Shown here in pieces: positions 54,349 to 62,436 of a stretch of 64,000 nucleotides of DNA (within the stretch, counting starts at the first letter, position 1; every line of letters begins with the position of its first letter). The stretch is from the NCBI RefSeq assembly GCF_000684975.1, contig NZ_BAXZ01000002.1:248001-312000 (forward strand). The letters are read 5' to 3'. The DNA is from Paraburkholderia acidipaludis NBRC 101816 (GTDB taxonomy: Bacteria > Pseudomonadota > Gammaproteobacteria > Burkholderiales > Burkholderiaceae). The position numbers and the translations under genes were made by a program. The notes beneath the pieces are model-generated. The model was not told the origin of the DNA. It worked only from the letters and a program-made list of their open reading frames with translations, and made no database searches.

Positions 54349-55221
54349 ATGAACACGATGCTTTATCCGGAACTTTACAAATCGCTCGAATCGGTCCGTT
54401 GGGATATGGAGAAGGACATTCCCTGGGACAAGTTCGACGCATCGCTCCTCACCGACGAGCAGGCGAAGACCATCAAGATGAACGCCATCACGGAATGGTC
54501 CGCGCTGCCGGCCACCGAGATGTTCCTGCGCGACAACCACCACGACAGCGACTTCTCCGCGTTCATGAGCGTGTGGTTCTTCGAGGAGCAGAAGCATTCG
54601 CTGGTGCTGATGGAGTACCTGCGCCGCTTCAAGCCGGAACTCGTGCCGACCGAGGAAGAACTGCACGCGGTGCGCTTCACCTTCGACCCGGCGCCGCCGC
54701 TCGAAACGCTGATGCTGCACTTCTGCGGCGAGATCCGCCTGAACCACTGGTATCGCCGCGCGGCCGAATGGCATACGGAACCCGTCATCAAGGCGATCTA
54801 CGAAACCATCTCGCGCGACGAGGCGCGCCATGGCGGCGCCTACCTGCGCTACATGAAGAAGGCGCTCACGAACTTCGGCGACGGCGCGCGCGCGGCGTTC
54901 GCGAAGATCGGCGTGCTGATGGCCTCGGCGCGCCGCACCGAAAAGCCGCTGCACCCCACGAACCTGCACGTGAACCAGGCGCTGTTCCCGCGCGACACGG
55001 TGCAGTCGCGCCTGCCCGATCCGGAATGGCTCGAGCGCTGGCTCGACGAGCAGATCCGCTTCGACGACGGCTGGGAGAAGAAGGTCGTCGAGCGCATCCT
55101 GCACAACCTGTCGATCCTGTTCGAACGCACGTTCAACACGGCGCAGGAGTTGAACCGCTACCGCAAGGAAGTGGTCTCGCGCCTGCAGTCCGACCAGGGC
55201 GCGCAGCAGCAGCCCGCCTGA
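54349..55221 (+). CDS. Ferritin-like di-iron protein (acyl-desaturase/AurF-like fold)
   Basis: A 290-residue four-helix-bundle protein with a carboxylate di-iron pattern: Glu in ITEWSALPATEMF, FFEEQKHSLVLME (E-E-x-x-H), CGEIRLNHWYR and SRDEARHGGAYL (D-E-x-x-H). These match ferritin-like oxidases, desaturases and N-oxygenases. Its function is unknown and could be fatty-acyl desaturation or N-oxidation. Start ATG 54349 after GGGGCGGG. The cytoplasmic chain has no signal peptide. It is followed by a terminator at 55288. Confidence 0.85.
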   Translation: MNTMLYPELYKSLESVRWDMEKDIPWDKFDASLLTDEQAKTIKMNAITEWSALPATEMFLRDNHHDSDFSAFMSVWFFEEQKHSLVLMEYLRRFKPELVPTEEELHAVRFTFDPAPPLETLMLHFCGEIRLNHWYRRAAEWHTEPVIKAIYETISRDEARHGGAYLRYMKKALTNFGDGARAAFAKIGVLMASARRTEKPLHPTNLHVNQALFPRDTVQSRLPDPEWLERWLDEQIRFDDGWEKKVVERILHNLSILFERTFNTAQELNRYRKEVVSRLQSDQGAQQQPA

Positions 55222-55287
55222 GCGCCGCGTGCGCCGGGCCGGCATGAAGCAAGCCGGCGGGCGCACAGTGCGATCGGCATGATCGGG

Positions 55288-55325
55288 ACGGCCCGGGCGC
55301 TCGCGCGTGCCGGGCCGTTTGTTTT
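55288..55325 (+). terminator. Rho-independent terminator of the ferritin-like gene
   Basis: ACGGCCCGG / CCGGGCCGT form a 9-bp perfect stem with a 13-base loop, followed by TTTGTTTT. It lies 66 bases after the stop codon. Confidence 0.75.
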
Positions 55326-55370
55326 GGCCTCCTGTCCGAGGCCCTGTTTGCTTCAACCGAGTCCCATTCG

Positions 55371-55856
55371 ATGCCCGCTTCCTTCGAACGCAAGATCACG
55401 ACGCGCGAGGCGCTCGCGCAACTGCGGCCCGCGCTGGCCGGTCCGGTGGTGTTCACCAACGGGGTCTTCGACATCCTGCACCGCGGGCACGTGACCTATC
55501 TCGCCGACGCGAAAGCGCTCGGCGCGACGCTGATCGTGGGCGTGAACAGCGACGCTTCGGTGCGCATGCTCGGCAAGGGCGACGACCGCCCGATCAACAC
55601 GGAAGCCGACCGCATGGCCCTGCTCGCGGCGCTGGAAAGCGTGGACTGGGTGGTGTGTTTCGGCGAGCGCACGCCGATCGAACTGATCGAGGCGCTGCGC
55701 CCGGACGTGCTCGTGAAGGGAGGCGACTACGACATGGACGCGCTGCCCGAGTCGGCGCTCGTGCGCGGCTGGGGCGGGCGCGCGCTCGCGATTCCGTTCG
55801 AGCACGACCGCTCGACCACGAAGCTGCTCAAGAAGGTGCGCACCCAGGCGGGCTGA
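55371..55856 (+). CDS. rfaE2: D-glycero-beta-D-manno-heptose 1-phosphate adenylyltransferase
   Basis: A 161-residue nucleotidyltransferase, the RfaE2 (HldE C-terminal) enzyme that makes ADP-D-glycero-beta-D-manno-heptose for the lipopolysaccharide inner core. The HxGH motif is FDILHRGHVTYLADAK. The ISSSxxR-type end loop is present as STTKLLKKVRTQAG. In E. coli it is fused to the heptose kinase; here it is a separate gene, as in Burkholderia. It is convergent with the small membrane-protein gene, 19 bases apart. Start ATG 55371. Confidence 0.93.
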   Translation: MPASFERKITTREALAQLRPALAGPVVFTNGVFDILHRGHVTYLADAKALGATLIVGVNSDASVRMLGKGDDRPINTEADRMALLAALESVDWVVCFGERTPIELIEALRPDVLVKGGDYDMDALPESALVRGWGGRALAIPFEHDRSTTKLLKKVRTQAG

Positions 55857-55875
55857 GCGCCGGCCGGCCGCGCCG

Positions 55876-56115
55876 TTATTGCGCGAGCGTCGAGGCCTGC
55901 ACCGCGGGGTCGGCCACCGGGCCGCCCACCACCGGCACGTCGACGGATTCGGACGCCGTAATCGGCCGCACGCCGAGCCGCTCCGGGTGGATCTGCCGGG
56001 TCAGCGGCTGGGTATCGCGCAAGCCCGAGGCGGGCGTCGGGCCAAAGACGCCGCGCAGCGCCCCGAAGGCGAGAAGGTTGGCGATGATCAGAATGGCGAG
56101 CAGCCAGCGCAGCAT
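55876..56115 (-). CDS. Small membrane-anchored protein (79 aa), downstream of coaX
   Basis: A 79-residue protein with one N-terminal hydrophobic helix (LRWLLAILIIANLLAFGALRG, residues 2-22) and a 55-residue polar tail (GVRPITASESVDVPVVGGPV). It lies 65 bases after the pantothenate kinase gene on the same strand. In Burkholderia a SPOR-domain protein often occurs here; this copy has only the membrane anchor and linker, so it may be a shortened relative. Start ATG 56115 is chosen because the coaX stop lies just upstream. Confidence 0.7.
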   Translation of the reverse strand: MLRWLLAILIIANLLAFGALRGVFGPTPASGLRDTQPLTRQIHPERLGVRPITASESVDVPVVGGPVADPAVQASTLAQ

Positions 56116-56180
56116 CGTGTGAAGCTCCGTCGATATCGTTAGGGGCGGCCTATGCGGTACGGCCCGCCAGGACCGCGCGG

Positions 56181-57026
56181 TCAGGACTGCGCCGCGATCA
56201 GCGCGAGGCCCGCGAGCACCAGCGCGTCGTGGCGAGTATGCGGCACCTTGAGGGCCGCTGTCACTTCGGCGGCCGCGCCGCCGCTCACCACGAGCCGCAC
56301 CGGCTCTTTCCATTCGCGTTGCAGATCCGCCCACGCGCGCTCGATCAGCGCCGCCTGGGCGAGCGCGCAGCCTGCCGAGATGGAGCGCCGGGTGTCGGCG
56401 GCGAAGAACGGGCCGGCTGGCGCGGCGTCCGCGCCGCTCTTTGCATCGTCCGCAACGCCGCCGATCAGGCCGCGCGCCGAGGACGCATCGAGCACCGGCA
56501 ATTGCGCGGTGTGCTCCCCGAGCGAGCGCATCATCAACGTCCAGCCCGGCGCGATCAGGCCGCCGACGAAGCGGCCGTCTGCGCGTAGCGCCTCGAGCGT
56601 CGTGGCGGTGCCGAAGGTTGCGATCAGGAGCGGCTCGCCGGGAAACGCCGCGCGCGCGCCGATCAGGCCCGCCCAGCGGTCGCTGCCGAGCGACCCGGGC
56701 GTGGCATAGCCGTTGGTCACGCCGCATTGCTGCGCGCTCGAGCGGATTACCGTGCGCGGAAGTCCCGGCCAGCGTGCCTCGATCAGCGCGTCGATACGCT
56801 GCCCGACCCGGTCTCCCGCGACATTCGAGATCCATGCGCTCGCGGGCGCCGGCAGGGCCGACCAGCCCGGCAGTTCCGGCTTGCCGTCGAACAGGCTGTC
56901 GTGATTCGCCGCGCCCGCGTGCGTGCGTGGGCCCGCCGCGTCGGCAATGGCCCATTTGATCCGGCTGTTGCCCGCGTCGATCAGCAGGAAGGGCGACGCT
57001 CGGGATAGATCGGTTGCCGCGTTCAT
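56181..57026 (-). CDS. coaX: Type III pantothenate kinase
   Basis: A 281-residue CoaX, the first enzyme of coenzyme A synthesis (pantothenate to 4'-phosphopantothenate). The ASKHA fold motifs are LLIDAGNSRIKWA (with Asp17) near the start, GSDRWAGLIGAR in the middle and TFGTATTLE. Chain length fits type III. The start ATG 57026 overlaps the birA stop by 4 bases, so the two are translationally coupled. Start and order birA-coaX are common in Burkholderiales. Confidence 0.93.
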   Translation of the reverse strand: MNAATDLSRASPFLLIDAGNSRIKWAIADAAGPRTHAGAANHDSLFDGKPELPGWSALPAPASAWISNVAGDRVGQRIDALIEARWPGLPRTVIRSSAQQCGVTNGYATPGSLGSDRWAGLIGARAAFPGEPLLIATFGTATTLEALRADGRFVGGLIAPGWTLMMRSLGEHTAQLPVLDASSARGLIGGVADDAKSGADAAPAGPFFAADTRRSISAGCALAQAALIERAWADLQREWKEPVRLVVSGGAAAEVTAALKVPHTRHDALVLAGLALIAAQS

Positions 57027-57928
57027 GCGCCGCTGCCCGCGATGCGCAGCGAAATGTCGCCCGTCGCGACGGTCTCCCGGCCGTGCGCCGTGTCGACGAG
57101 CAACTGGCCGCGCTCGTCCACTCCCACCGCCACCCCGCGCATCAATGCCTTGCCCTGTTCGTAGAGCGTCACCTCGCGGCCCGCGTAGGCGTGGCAGGCG
57201 TTCCAGCGCGCCTGGAACGGCGCGAAACCGCCTTGCGCGAAACGTTGCAGCGCGTTTTCGAGCGCGTTGAGTTCGGCGGCGAGCGTGTCGGTGAGATTCG
57301 CTTCGGGCCAGGCGCGCGAGAGCGCCGTGGGCGTCGTGCCCGGCACCGCGGCGGCGTCGGCGCCCGCGTTCAGCGCATCGAGCTTCGCGGCCAGCGCGTC
57401 GGCGCCGCGCACGTTCGTGCCGATGCCGATCACGACGGCCGTCGCGTCGGGCGTGCTCCAGGCCGTTTCCACGAGAATGCCCACCAGCTTGTCGCCTTCG
57501 AGCAGCACGTCGTTCGGCCACTTGAGCGCGATCTGGCCGGGCGCGGCCACGGGCAGCGTGCGCAGGCCGTCCACGAGCGCCGACCCGAGCGCGAGGGAGA
57601 GGCCCGCGAGGCCGTCGAGCGGGCGCGGCAGCACGCAGGCGAGCGAGAACAGCAGCGCGTCGCCGGGCTGCGCGACCCAGCTGCGGCCGCGCCTTCCGCG
57701 GCCCGCCGTTTGCAGATAGGCCACGCGCACGATCGGCCGCGCGAGGGCGTCGGCGCGCTGGGGCAGGGTCTTCATGCGCGCCATCAGGTCGGCGTTGGTC
57801 GAGCCGGTTTCCTCGACGATCTCGATGGGCCAGTCGTGGGCGGCCGGGCCGAACAGGGTGATTGCGCGATCGCGGTCGATGCGCCAGTCGCCGGCGGGCC
57901 GCGTTGCGGAAGAAGAGGTCGCGTTCAT
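57023..57928 (-). CDS. birA: Biotin-[acetyl-CoA-carboxylase] ligase, without DNA-binding domain
   Basis: A 301-residue biotin-protein ligase that activates biotin to biotinyl-AMP and transfers it to acetyl-CoA carboxylase. The signature is ETGSTNADLMARM near residues 38-50, GRGRRGRSWVAQPG for the adenylate loop, LKWPNDVLLEGDKLVGILVE and the SH3-like C-terminal part (GREVTLYEQGKALMRGVAVG). The N-terminal wHTH of E. coli BirA is absent, so it should not repress the bio operon. Start ATG 57928. Confidence 0.94.
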   Translation of the reverse strand: MNATSSSATRPAGDWRIDRDRAITLFGPAAHDWPIEIVEETGSTNADLMARMKTLPQRADALARPIVRVAYLQTAGRGRRGRSWVAQPGDALLFSLACVLPRPLDGLAGLSLALGSALVDGLRTLPVAAPGQIALKWPNDVLLEGDKLVGILVETAWSTPDATAVVIGIGTNVRGADALAAKLDALNAGADAAAVPGTTPTALSRAWPEANLTDTLAAELNALENALQRFAQGGFAPFQARWNACHAYAGREVTLYEQGKALMRGVAVGVDERGQLLVDTAHGRETVATGDISLRIAGSGA

Positions 57929-58087
57929 GAGGCGTATTGTAGTGGCTGGCGACGCGGCAGCCGCGCGGGGTTTGCGGGGCCCTGGCCGGCTGGCGCGCCG
58001 GACATGCGCATCCGTGCGCGCCCGTACCGCCTAAACGGGGCGCGTTCGCTACAATGACTGCTCACTCTCCCGCCCGAGCGTTCCGCC

Positions 58088-59227
58088 TTGATCCAAGAGA
58101 TGCCGCCCGGCCTCGACATCGCGGCCGGCCCCCACGGAAAGATCGTCCGCCTTTCCGGTCAGTGGACCGCGCTGGCCCTCGCACGAGACCGCGAGCGCGG
58201 CGGGGCGGCGCTGCGCCTGCGCGCGCTCGCGCTGGCGCGCGAGCCGGTCGGCCAGTGGGATCTCTCGGGCGTTCAGCACATGGACCACGTGGGCGGCCAG
58301 GCGCTCTGGCGCGTCTGGGGCCACAAGCTGCCCCCCGACCTCGTGGCGCTCACCGATACCCAGCGCGACATCTTCAACCGCATCGCCCTGCTCGATTCCG
58401 TGCGCGAGCCGGTGGAGAAGGTGGTCCGCATCGATCCGGTGACTCAGTTCGGGCTCGCGATCTTCTCGTTTTTCGAACACCTGTACGGCGGCATCGCGAT
58501 GCTCGGCCGCGTGATCCTCGACCTGCTGCTGGTGCTGCGCAAGCCGAAGCTCACGCCCTGGATCGAGATCTCGGCGAATATCTACAACGCGGGCGCGCGC
58601 GCGTTGCCGATCACGGCGCTCGTCGCCTTCCTGATCGGCATCGTGCTGTCGTATCTCTCCGCGCAGCAGCTGCGGCTCTTCGGCGCGAACCAGTACATCG
58701 TGAACATCCTCGGCCTCGCGGTGATCCGCGAGCTCGGCCCCGTGCTCTCGGCGATTCTCGTGGCCGGCCGCTCGGGCTCGGCCATCACCGCGCAGATCGG
58801 CGTGATGCGCGTGACCGAGGAACTCGACGCCATGCGCGTCATGGGCATCCCGCACGGCCTGCGCCTCGTCATGCCGCGCGTGGTCGCGCTCGGCATCGCC
58901 ATGCCGCTGCTCGTGACCTGGACCGACATGATCGCGCTCGCCGGCGGTGCGCTTGCGGCGAAGCTCGTGCTCGGCATCGACGCTTCGTACTTCATCCGCT
59001 CGCTGCCGAGTGTCGTGCCCATTGCGAACGTGTGGATCGGCCTTGGCAAGGGCGTGGCGTTCGGCATGCTCGTCGCCATCGTCGGCTGCCATTTCGGCTT
59101 TCGCATCAAGGCCAATTCGCAGAGTCTCGGCGAGGGCACGACCACCTCGGTCGTCAGCTCGATCACGATCGTCATCCTCGCCGACGCCGTGTTCGCGATC
59201 CTGTTCCAGAACGTGGGGCTGTCATGA
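58088..59227 (+). CDS. MlaE-type ABC permease with N-terminal STAS-like domain
   Basis: A 379-residue permease. Residues 1-~110 form a STAS-like domain (VRLSGQWTALALARDRERGG, then WDLSGVQHMDHVGGQALW). The rest is the MlaE permease (FGLAIFSFFEHLYGGIAMLG, then ISANIYNAGARALPITALVA and VLSAILVAGRSGSAITAQIG) that moves lipids between inner and outer membranes. In E. coli the STAS part is the separate protein MlaB. The start is a TTG at 58088 in the longest frame; ATG at 58100 is an equally good choice. It overlaps the next gene by 4 bases. Confidence 0.9.
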   Translation: MIQEMPPGLDIAAGPHGKIVRLSGQWTALALARDRERGGAALRLRALALAREPVGQWDLSGVQHMDHVGGQALWRVWGHKLPPDLVALTDTQRDIFNRIALLDSVREPVEKVVRIDPVTQFGLAIFSFFEHLYGGIAMLGRVILDLLLVLRKPKLTPWIEISANIYNAGARALPITALVAFLIGIVLSYLSAQQLRLFGANQYIVNILGLAVIRELGPVLSAILVAGRSGSAITAQIGVMRVTEELDAMRVMGIPHGLRLVMPRVVALGIAMPLLVTWTDMIALAGGALAAKLVLGIDASYFIRSLPSVVPIANVWIGLGKGVAFGMLVAIVGCHFGFRIKANSQSLGEGTTTSVVSSITIVILADAVFAILFQNVGLS

Positions 59228-60129
59228 GTACGCTCGGCATTGCCGGCACCGTCGGCACGAGGAGCACGCCGCTGAAGGAGGTGGTGCGCGACCTGCCGCT
59301 GCCCGACATCGGCGAGCCGGTGGTCGAGGTGCGCAATCTCAGCAAGCGCTACGGCCGCAATGTCGTGCATCAGCATCTGAACCTCGATATCCGGCGCGGC
59401 GAGATCGTGACGATCGTGGGCGGTTCCGGCTCGGGCAAGACGACGCTCGTGCGGCAGATTCTCGGGCTCGAAAGGCCGACTTCCGGCAGCATCAAGCTGT
59501 TCGGCGAGGATCTTACGCAGATCGACGACGAAGCCGCGCGCCTCATGCGCACGCGCACCGGCATGCTGTTCCAGCACGGCGCGCTCTTTTCCTCGCTGTC
59601 GGTGTTCGACAACATCGCGCAGCCCGTGCGCGAACTGGGCAAGGTGCCCGCCGACCTTCTGCGCGACATCGTGATGCTCAAGCTGGAGATGGTCGGGCTG
59701 CCGTGCAAGCACGCCTCGAAGATGCCGGCGGCGCTCTCGGGCGGGATGGTCAAGCGCGCGGGCCTTGCGCGCGCCATCGTGCTCGAGCCCGAGCTGCTGT
59801 TTCTCGACGAACCGACGGCGGGGCTCGACCCGCATTCGTCGGACGAAGTGGTGGATCTGATCAGCACGCTGCACCGGGCGCTCGGCCTTACCGTCGTGCT
59901 GGTGACGCACGATCTCGACGCGATGGTCGCCCTTTCCACGCGCGTGGCCGTGCTGGCCCAGCGCCGCGTGCTGGTGGCGGCGCCCGTGGAAGAGGTGGCG
60001 GGCGTGGACGATCCCTTCATCAGCGAATATTTTCTGGGTATGCGCGGCCGGCGCGCGCTGCAGGCGCTGCCGCCCGAGCGGCGCGCGAAGCTGCCGCCGG
60101 CGGCGCTCGCGCCGGCCTTCGGCATATAG
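59224..60129 (+). CDS. MlaF-type ABC ATPase of lipid transporter
   Basis: A 301-residue ABC ATPase. The Walker A is GGSGSGKTT, signature LSGGMVKR, Walker B LLFLDEPTAGLD, and His of VTHDLDAM is the switch. The first ~35 residues and the last ~40 are extra. It pairs with the MlaE-type permease and energises lipid flow in the MCE transport complex. Start ATG 59224 overlaps the permease stop (ATGA), so they are coupled. The long open frame from 58054 is a shadow. Confidence 0.93.
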   Translation: MSTLGIAGTVGTRSTPLKEVVRDLPLPDIGEPVVEVRNLSKRYGRNVVHQHLNLDIRRGEIVTIVGGSGSGKTTLVRQILGLERPTSGSIKLFGEDLTQIDDEAARLMRTRTGMLFQHGALFSSLSVFDNIAQPVRELGKVPADLLRDIVMLKLEMVGLPCKHASKMPAALSGGMVKRAGLARAIVLEPELLFLDEPTAGLDPHSSDEVVDLISTLHRALGLTVVLVTHDLDAMVALSTRVAVLAQRRVLVAAPVEEVAGVDDPFISEYFLGMRGRRALQALPPERRAKLPPAALAPAFGI

Positions 60130-60219
60130 GGGGCCGGACATGTGCGCGCTTTCGTGCTGGTTTGGGTGTTCGCTTCTGCATTTGCCCTGCGCCGCGGTCG
60201 CCAACGAGGGAATCTGACG

Positions 60220-61185
60220 ATGGAAAACAAACCGCATGCGTTCTGGGCCGGTCTTTTTACGATCGGCCTCCTCGTCGTGATCGCGCTGGTCGTGCTCTTC
60301 TTCAGCGCCGACCACACCGTGCGCGTGCCATACGACCTGATTTCGCGCTCGAACGTGACGGGCCTCTATCCGGACGCGGCCGTGCGCTATCGAGGCCTCG
60401 ACGTCGGCAAGGTGGAGTCGATCAGGTTCGACCCGAATCGGCCGGGGCAGATCCGCATTCGCATCCTCGTCGACCAGAAGGCGCCCATGACGCGCTCCAC
60501 CTACGGCACGCTCGCCCTGCAGGGCGTGACGGGCATCGCGTTCGTGCAGCTCGACGACAACGGCCAGGACCTCTCCGCGCTGCCTTCGTCCGACGCGCAC
60601 GTCGCGGAGCTGCCGCTGCGGCCGGGTCTGCTCGATCAGCTGCAGCGGCGCGGCGACGCGCTGCTGCGCAAGCTCGACCGCATTGCCGGCGACGTGGACG
60701 ATCTGCTCTCCCCGGACAACCGCAAGCAGCTGATGGGCGCCGTCTCGAGCCTGCAACAGGCCGCGGACAGTGCGAACACGCTCGCGAAGCAGCTCGAGCC
60801 GACCACGAAGGCGCTGCCTGGCGCGGTAAGCGACCTGCAGCGCACGCTCAAGTCCACGAACCAGTTGATCGAGAACGTGAACCGTCCGGACGGCCCGTTC
60901 CAGGTCAACCTGAACAAGGCCGGCACGGCGGCGGCGCAGGCGGGCGCGGCGCTCGCCTCGATGGATGCGTCGATCCAGGTCCTTTCCACGCGCATCGGCT
61001 ACGACACGCTGCCTCGCGTCGACTCGCTGACCGAGGATGTGCGCTCGGCCATGCGTTCGGTGGACCGCGCGGCGGGCACCTTCAGTACGAGCCCGAACAG
61101 CCTGCTGTTCGGCGGCGCGCCGCGGCCCGCGCCGGGGCCGGGCGAGCCCGGCTTCGTCTGGCCCGCGGCCGCCGGCGGCAAGTAA
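60220..61185 (+). CDS. MCE-domain (MlaD-like) substrate-binding protein
   Basis: A 321-residue protein with an N-terminal transmembrane helix (about residues 8-30: FWAGLFTIGLLVVIALVVLF), the MCE domain (about 35-125: SNVTGLYPDAAVRYRGLDVG, then TYGTLALQGVTGIAFVQLDD) and a long helical C-terminal part with a Pro/Gly-rich end. The MCE rings form the channel of the lipid transporter in the periplasm. ATG 60220 is chosen for the GAGGG site and the natural anchor; an earlier ATG at 60142 adds 26 unlikely residues. It is the third gene of the operon. Confidence 0.93.
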   Translation: MENKPHAFWAGLFTIGLLVVIALVVLFFSADHTVRVPYDLISRSNVTGLYPDAAVRYRGLDVGKVESIRFDPNRPGQIRIRILVDQKAPMTRSTYGTLALQGVTGIAFVQLDDNGQDLSALPSSDAHVAELPLRPGLLDQLQRRGDALLRKLDRIAGDVDDLLSPDNRKQLMGAVSSLQQAADSANTLAKQLEPTTKALPGAVSDLQRTLKSTNQLIENVNRPDGPFQVNLNKAGTAAAQAGAALASMDASIQVLSTRIGYDTLPRVDSLTEDVRSAMRSVDRAAGTFSTSPNSLLFGGAPRPAPGPGEPGFVWPAAAGGK

Positions 61186-61266
61186 GGCCCTGTGCAGCCA
61201 CACGCGCACTACGTTCGATGCATGAAGCGCGGCGCGCTGGCGCCGCACGACCCAGAAGGAACTGCA

Positions 61267-61908
61267 ATGTCACGCTCGACCTCTTATCCCGGCCGCAGGC
61301 CAGGCAAGGCACCGATGGTGTGCGCGGCGCTTTTTGCCGCCACGCTGCTCGCGGCGTGCGCGGGCCAGGGCGCTGCGCTTGGCGACGTCCGCTACGACCT
61401 CGGACCGCCGGCCCCGGCAAGCGCGGCGAGTATGGCGGGGCCGTTGCCGCCGCTCAAGGTGCTCGAAGTGAATGCGCCGCCGCCGCTCGATAACGACAGC
61501 ATCCTCTACCGCCTGAGCGGCAACGAGCAGCGCACGGGGCAGTATGCGAACAGCCGCTGGACGATGTCGCCGGCGCGCATGCTCACGCTGCGCCTGCGCG
61601 CGGCGCTTGGCGCACACGCGACGGTGCTCTCGGGCATCGACGCCGTGCAGGCGCCGATGCTCAAGATCGAGCTCGACCAGTTCGAGCAGGTGTTCGACAG
61701 TCAGACCGCAAGTTCGGGCGTGGTGTCCGGGCGCGCGACCCTGATGCAGGGCGCGAAAGTCATCGCGCAGCATGTGTTCGTTGCGCATGCGCCGGCCGGC
61801 TCCCCCGATGCGGCGGGCGGTGTCCGCGCGCTCGCGGCGGCCAGCGACGACTTCGTGAATCAGGTCAGCGCGTGGCTTGCCACGCAGCAGCTTGCCGCTG
61901 CGCCCTGA
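61267..61908 (+). CDS. ABC-type transport auxiliary lipoprotein (PqiC/YmbA-like)
   Basis: A 213-residue lipoprotein with a signal peptide and lipobox LLAAC (Cys near residue 36). Then follows the ABC-type transport auxiliary domain (VLEVNAPPPLDNDSILYRLS, then RLRAALGAHATVLSGIDA). It anchors in the outer membrane or faces the periplasm, where it pairs with MCE proteins. It closes the operon permease-ATPase-MCE-lipoprotein. Start ATG 61267 behind AGAAGGA; an upstream ATG at 61192 in the same frame is less likely. The MlaC and MlaA partners are not adjacent. Confidence 0.9.
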   Translation: MSRSTSYPGRRPGKAPMVCAALFAATLLAACAGQGAALGDVRYDLGPPAPASAASMAGPLPPLKVLEVNAPPPLDNDSILYRLSGNEQRTGQYANSRWTMSPARMLTLRLRAALGAHATVLSGIDAVQAPMLKIELDQFEQVFDSQTASSGVVSGRATLMQGAKVIAQHVFVAHAPAGSPDAAGGVRALAAASDDFVNQVSAWLATQQLAAAP

Positions 61909-61967
61909 ACGAAGCGCAAGACTGCGCCGCGGTCCGGGCGGCGCCGGAGCGTTCGCGCCGCGCTCGC

Positions 61968-62022
61968 TATAATCGACCCGTTCATCGACGCGCATTAATC
62001 GACGCATGAATCGACGCATTAA
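61968..62022 (+). promoter_or_regulatory. Candidate -10 with 12-base direct repeats before the [2Fe-2S] gene
   Basis: A perfect TATAAT (61968-61973) is followed 12 bases later by three near-copies of TCGACGCATKAA (61985-61998 with two extra bases, 61999-62010, 62011-62022). No good -35 is seen. The repeats could be binding sites or a leader structure. Confidence 0.35.
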
Positions 62023-62096
62023 TCAGCCGATCCCGACACCGCGTCGCGCGGTTTGCCGCGCGGCCTTCACCGCGACTTTCACCGGTGCTTCATGCC

Positions 62097-62423
62097 ATGA
62101 CCGATTCGTTCTACAAGTACCACGTCTTCTTCTGCCTGAACCAGCGGGAACCCGGCGCCGAGCGCCCGAGCTGCGCCAACTGCAACGCCCAGGCCATGCA
62201 GGAATACGCGAAAAAGCGCGTCAAGCAGCTGGGCCTCGCGGGGCCGGGCCAGGTGCGCATCAACAAGGCGGGCTGCCTCGACCGCTGCGAGGAAGGGCCG
62301 ACCGTCGTCGTGTATCCGGAGGGCACCTGGTACACGTATGTCGACGAAACCGACATCGACGAGATCGTGGTTTCGCATCTGCAGAACGGCCAGGTGGTCG
62401 AGCGCCTCAAGATCGACCGCTGA
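62097..62423 (+). CDS. Thioredoxin-like [2Fe-2S] ferredoxin
   Basis: A 108-residue protein of the thioredoxin-like [2Fe-2S] family. Cysteines at 13 (FFCLNQ), 26 and 29 (SCANC), 60 (GCLDR) and 64 (RCEEG) supply the four ligands. The N-terminal MTDSFYKYHVFFCLN and end motif TVVVYPEGTWYTYVDETDID fit this family of small ferredoxins. It likely carries electrons in the cytoplasm; the partner is unknown. ATG 62097 is used; a GTG at 62085 is possible. The alpha/beta hydrolase gene follows after 13 bases, so they share a transcript. Confidence 0.9.
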   Translation: MTDSFYKYHVFFCLNQREPGAERPSCANCNAQAMQEYAKKRVKQLGLAGPGQVRINKAGCLDRCEEGPTVVVYPEGTWYTYVDETDIDEIVVSHLQNGQVVERLKIDR

Positions 62424-62436
62424 GGACTGCCGCACG

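Noticed and set aside
58582..61248. Long minus-strand open frame (888 codons) over the Mla operon
   Set aside because: It mirrors the coding strand, is rich in Arg/Ala/His with no family motif, and overlaps four well-supported genes. High GC causes such open antisense frames.
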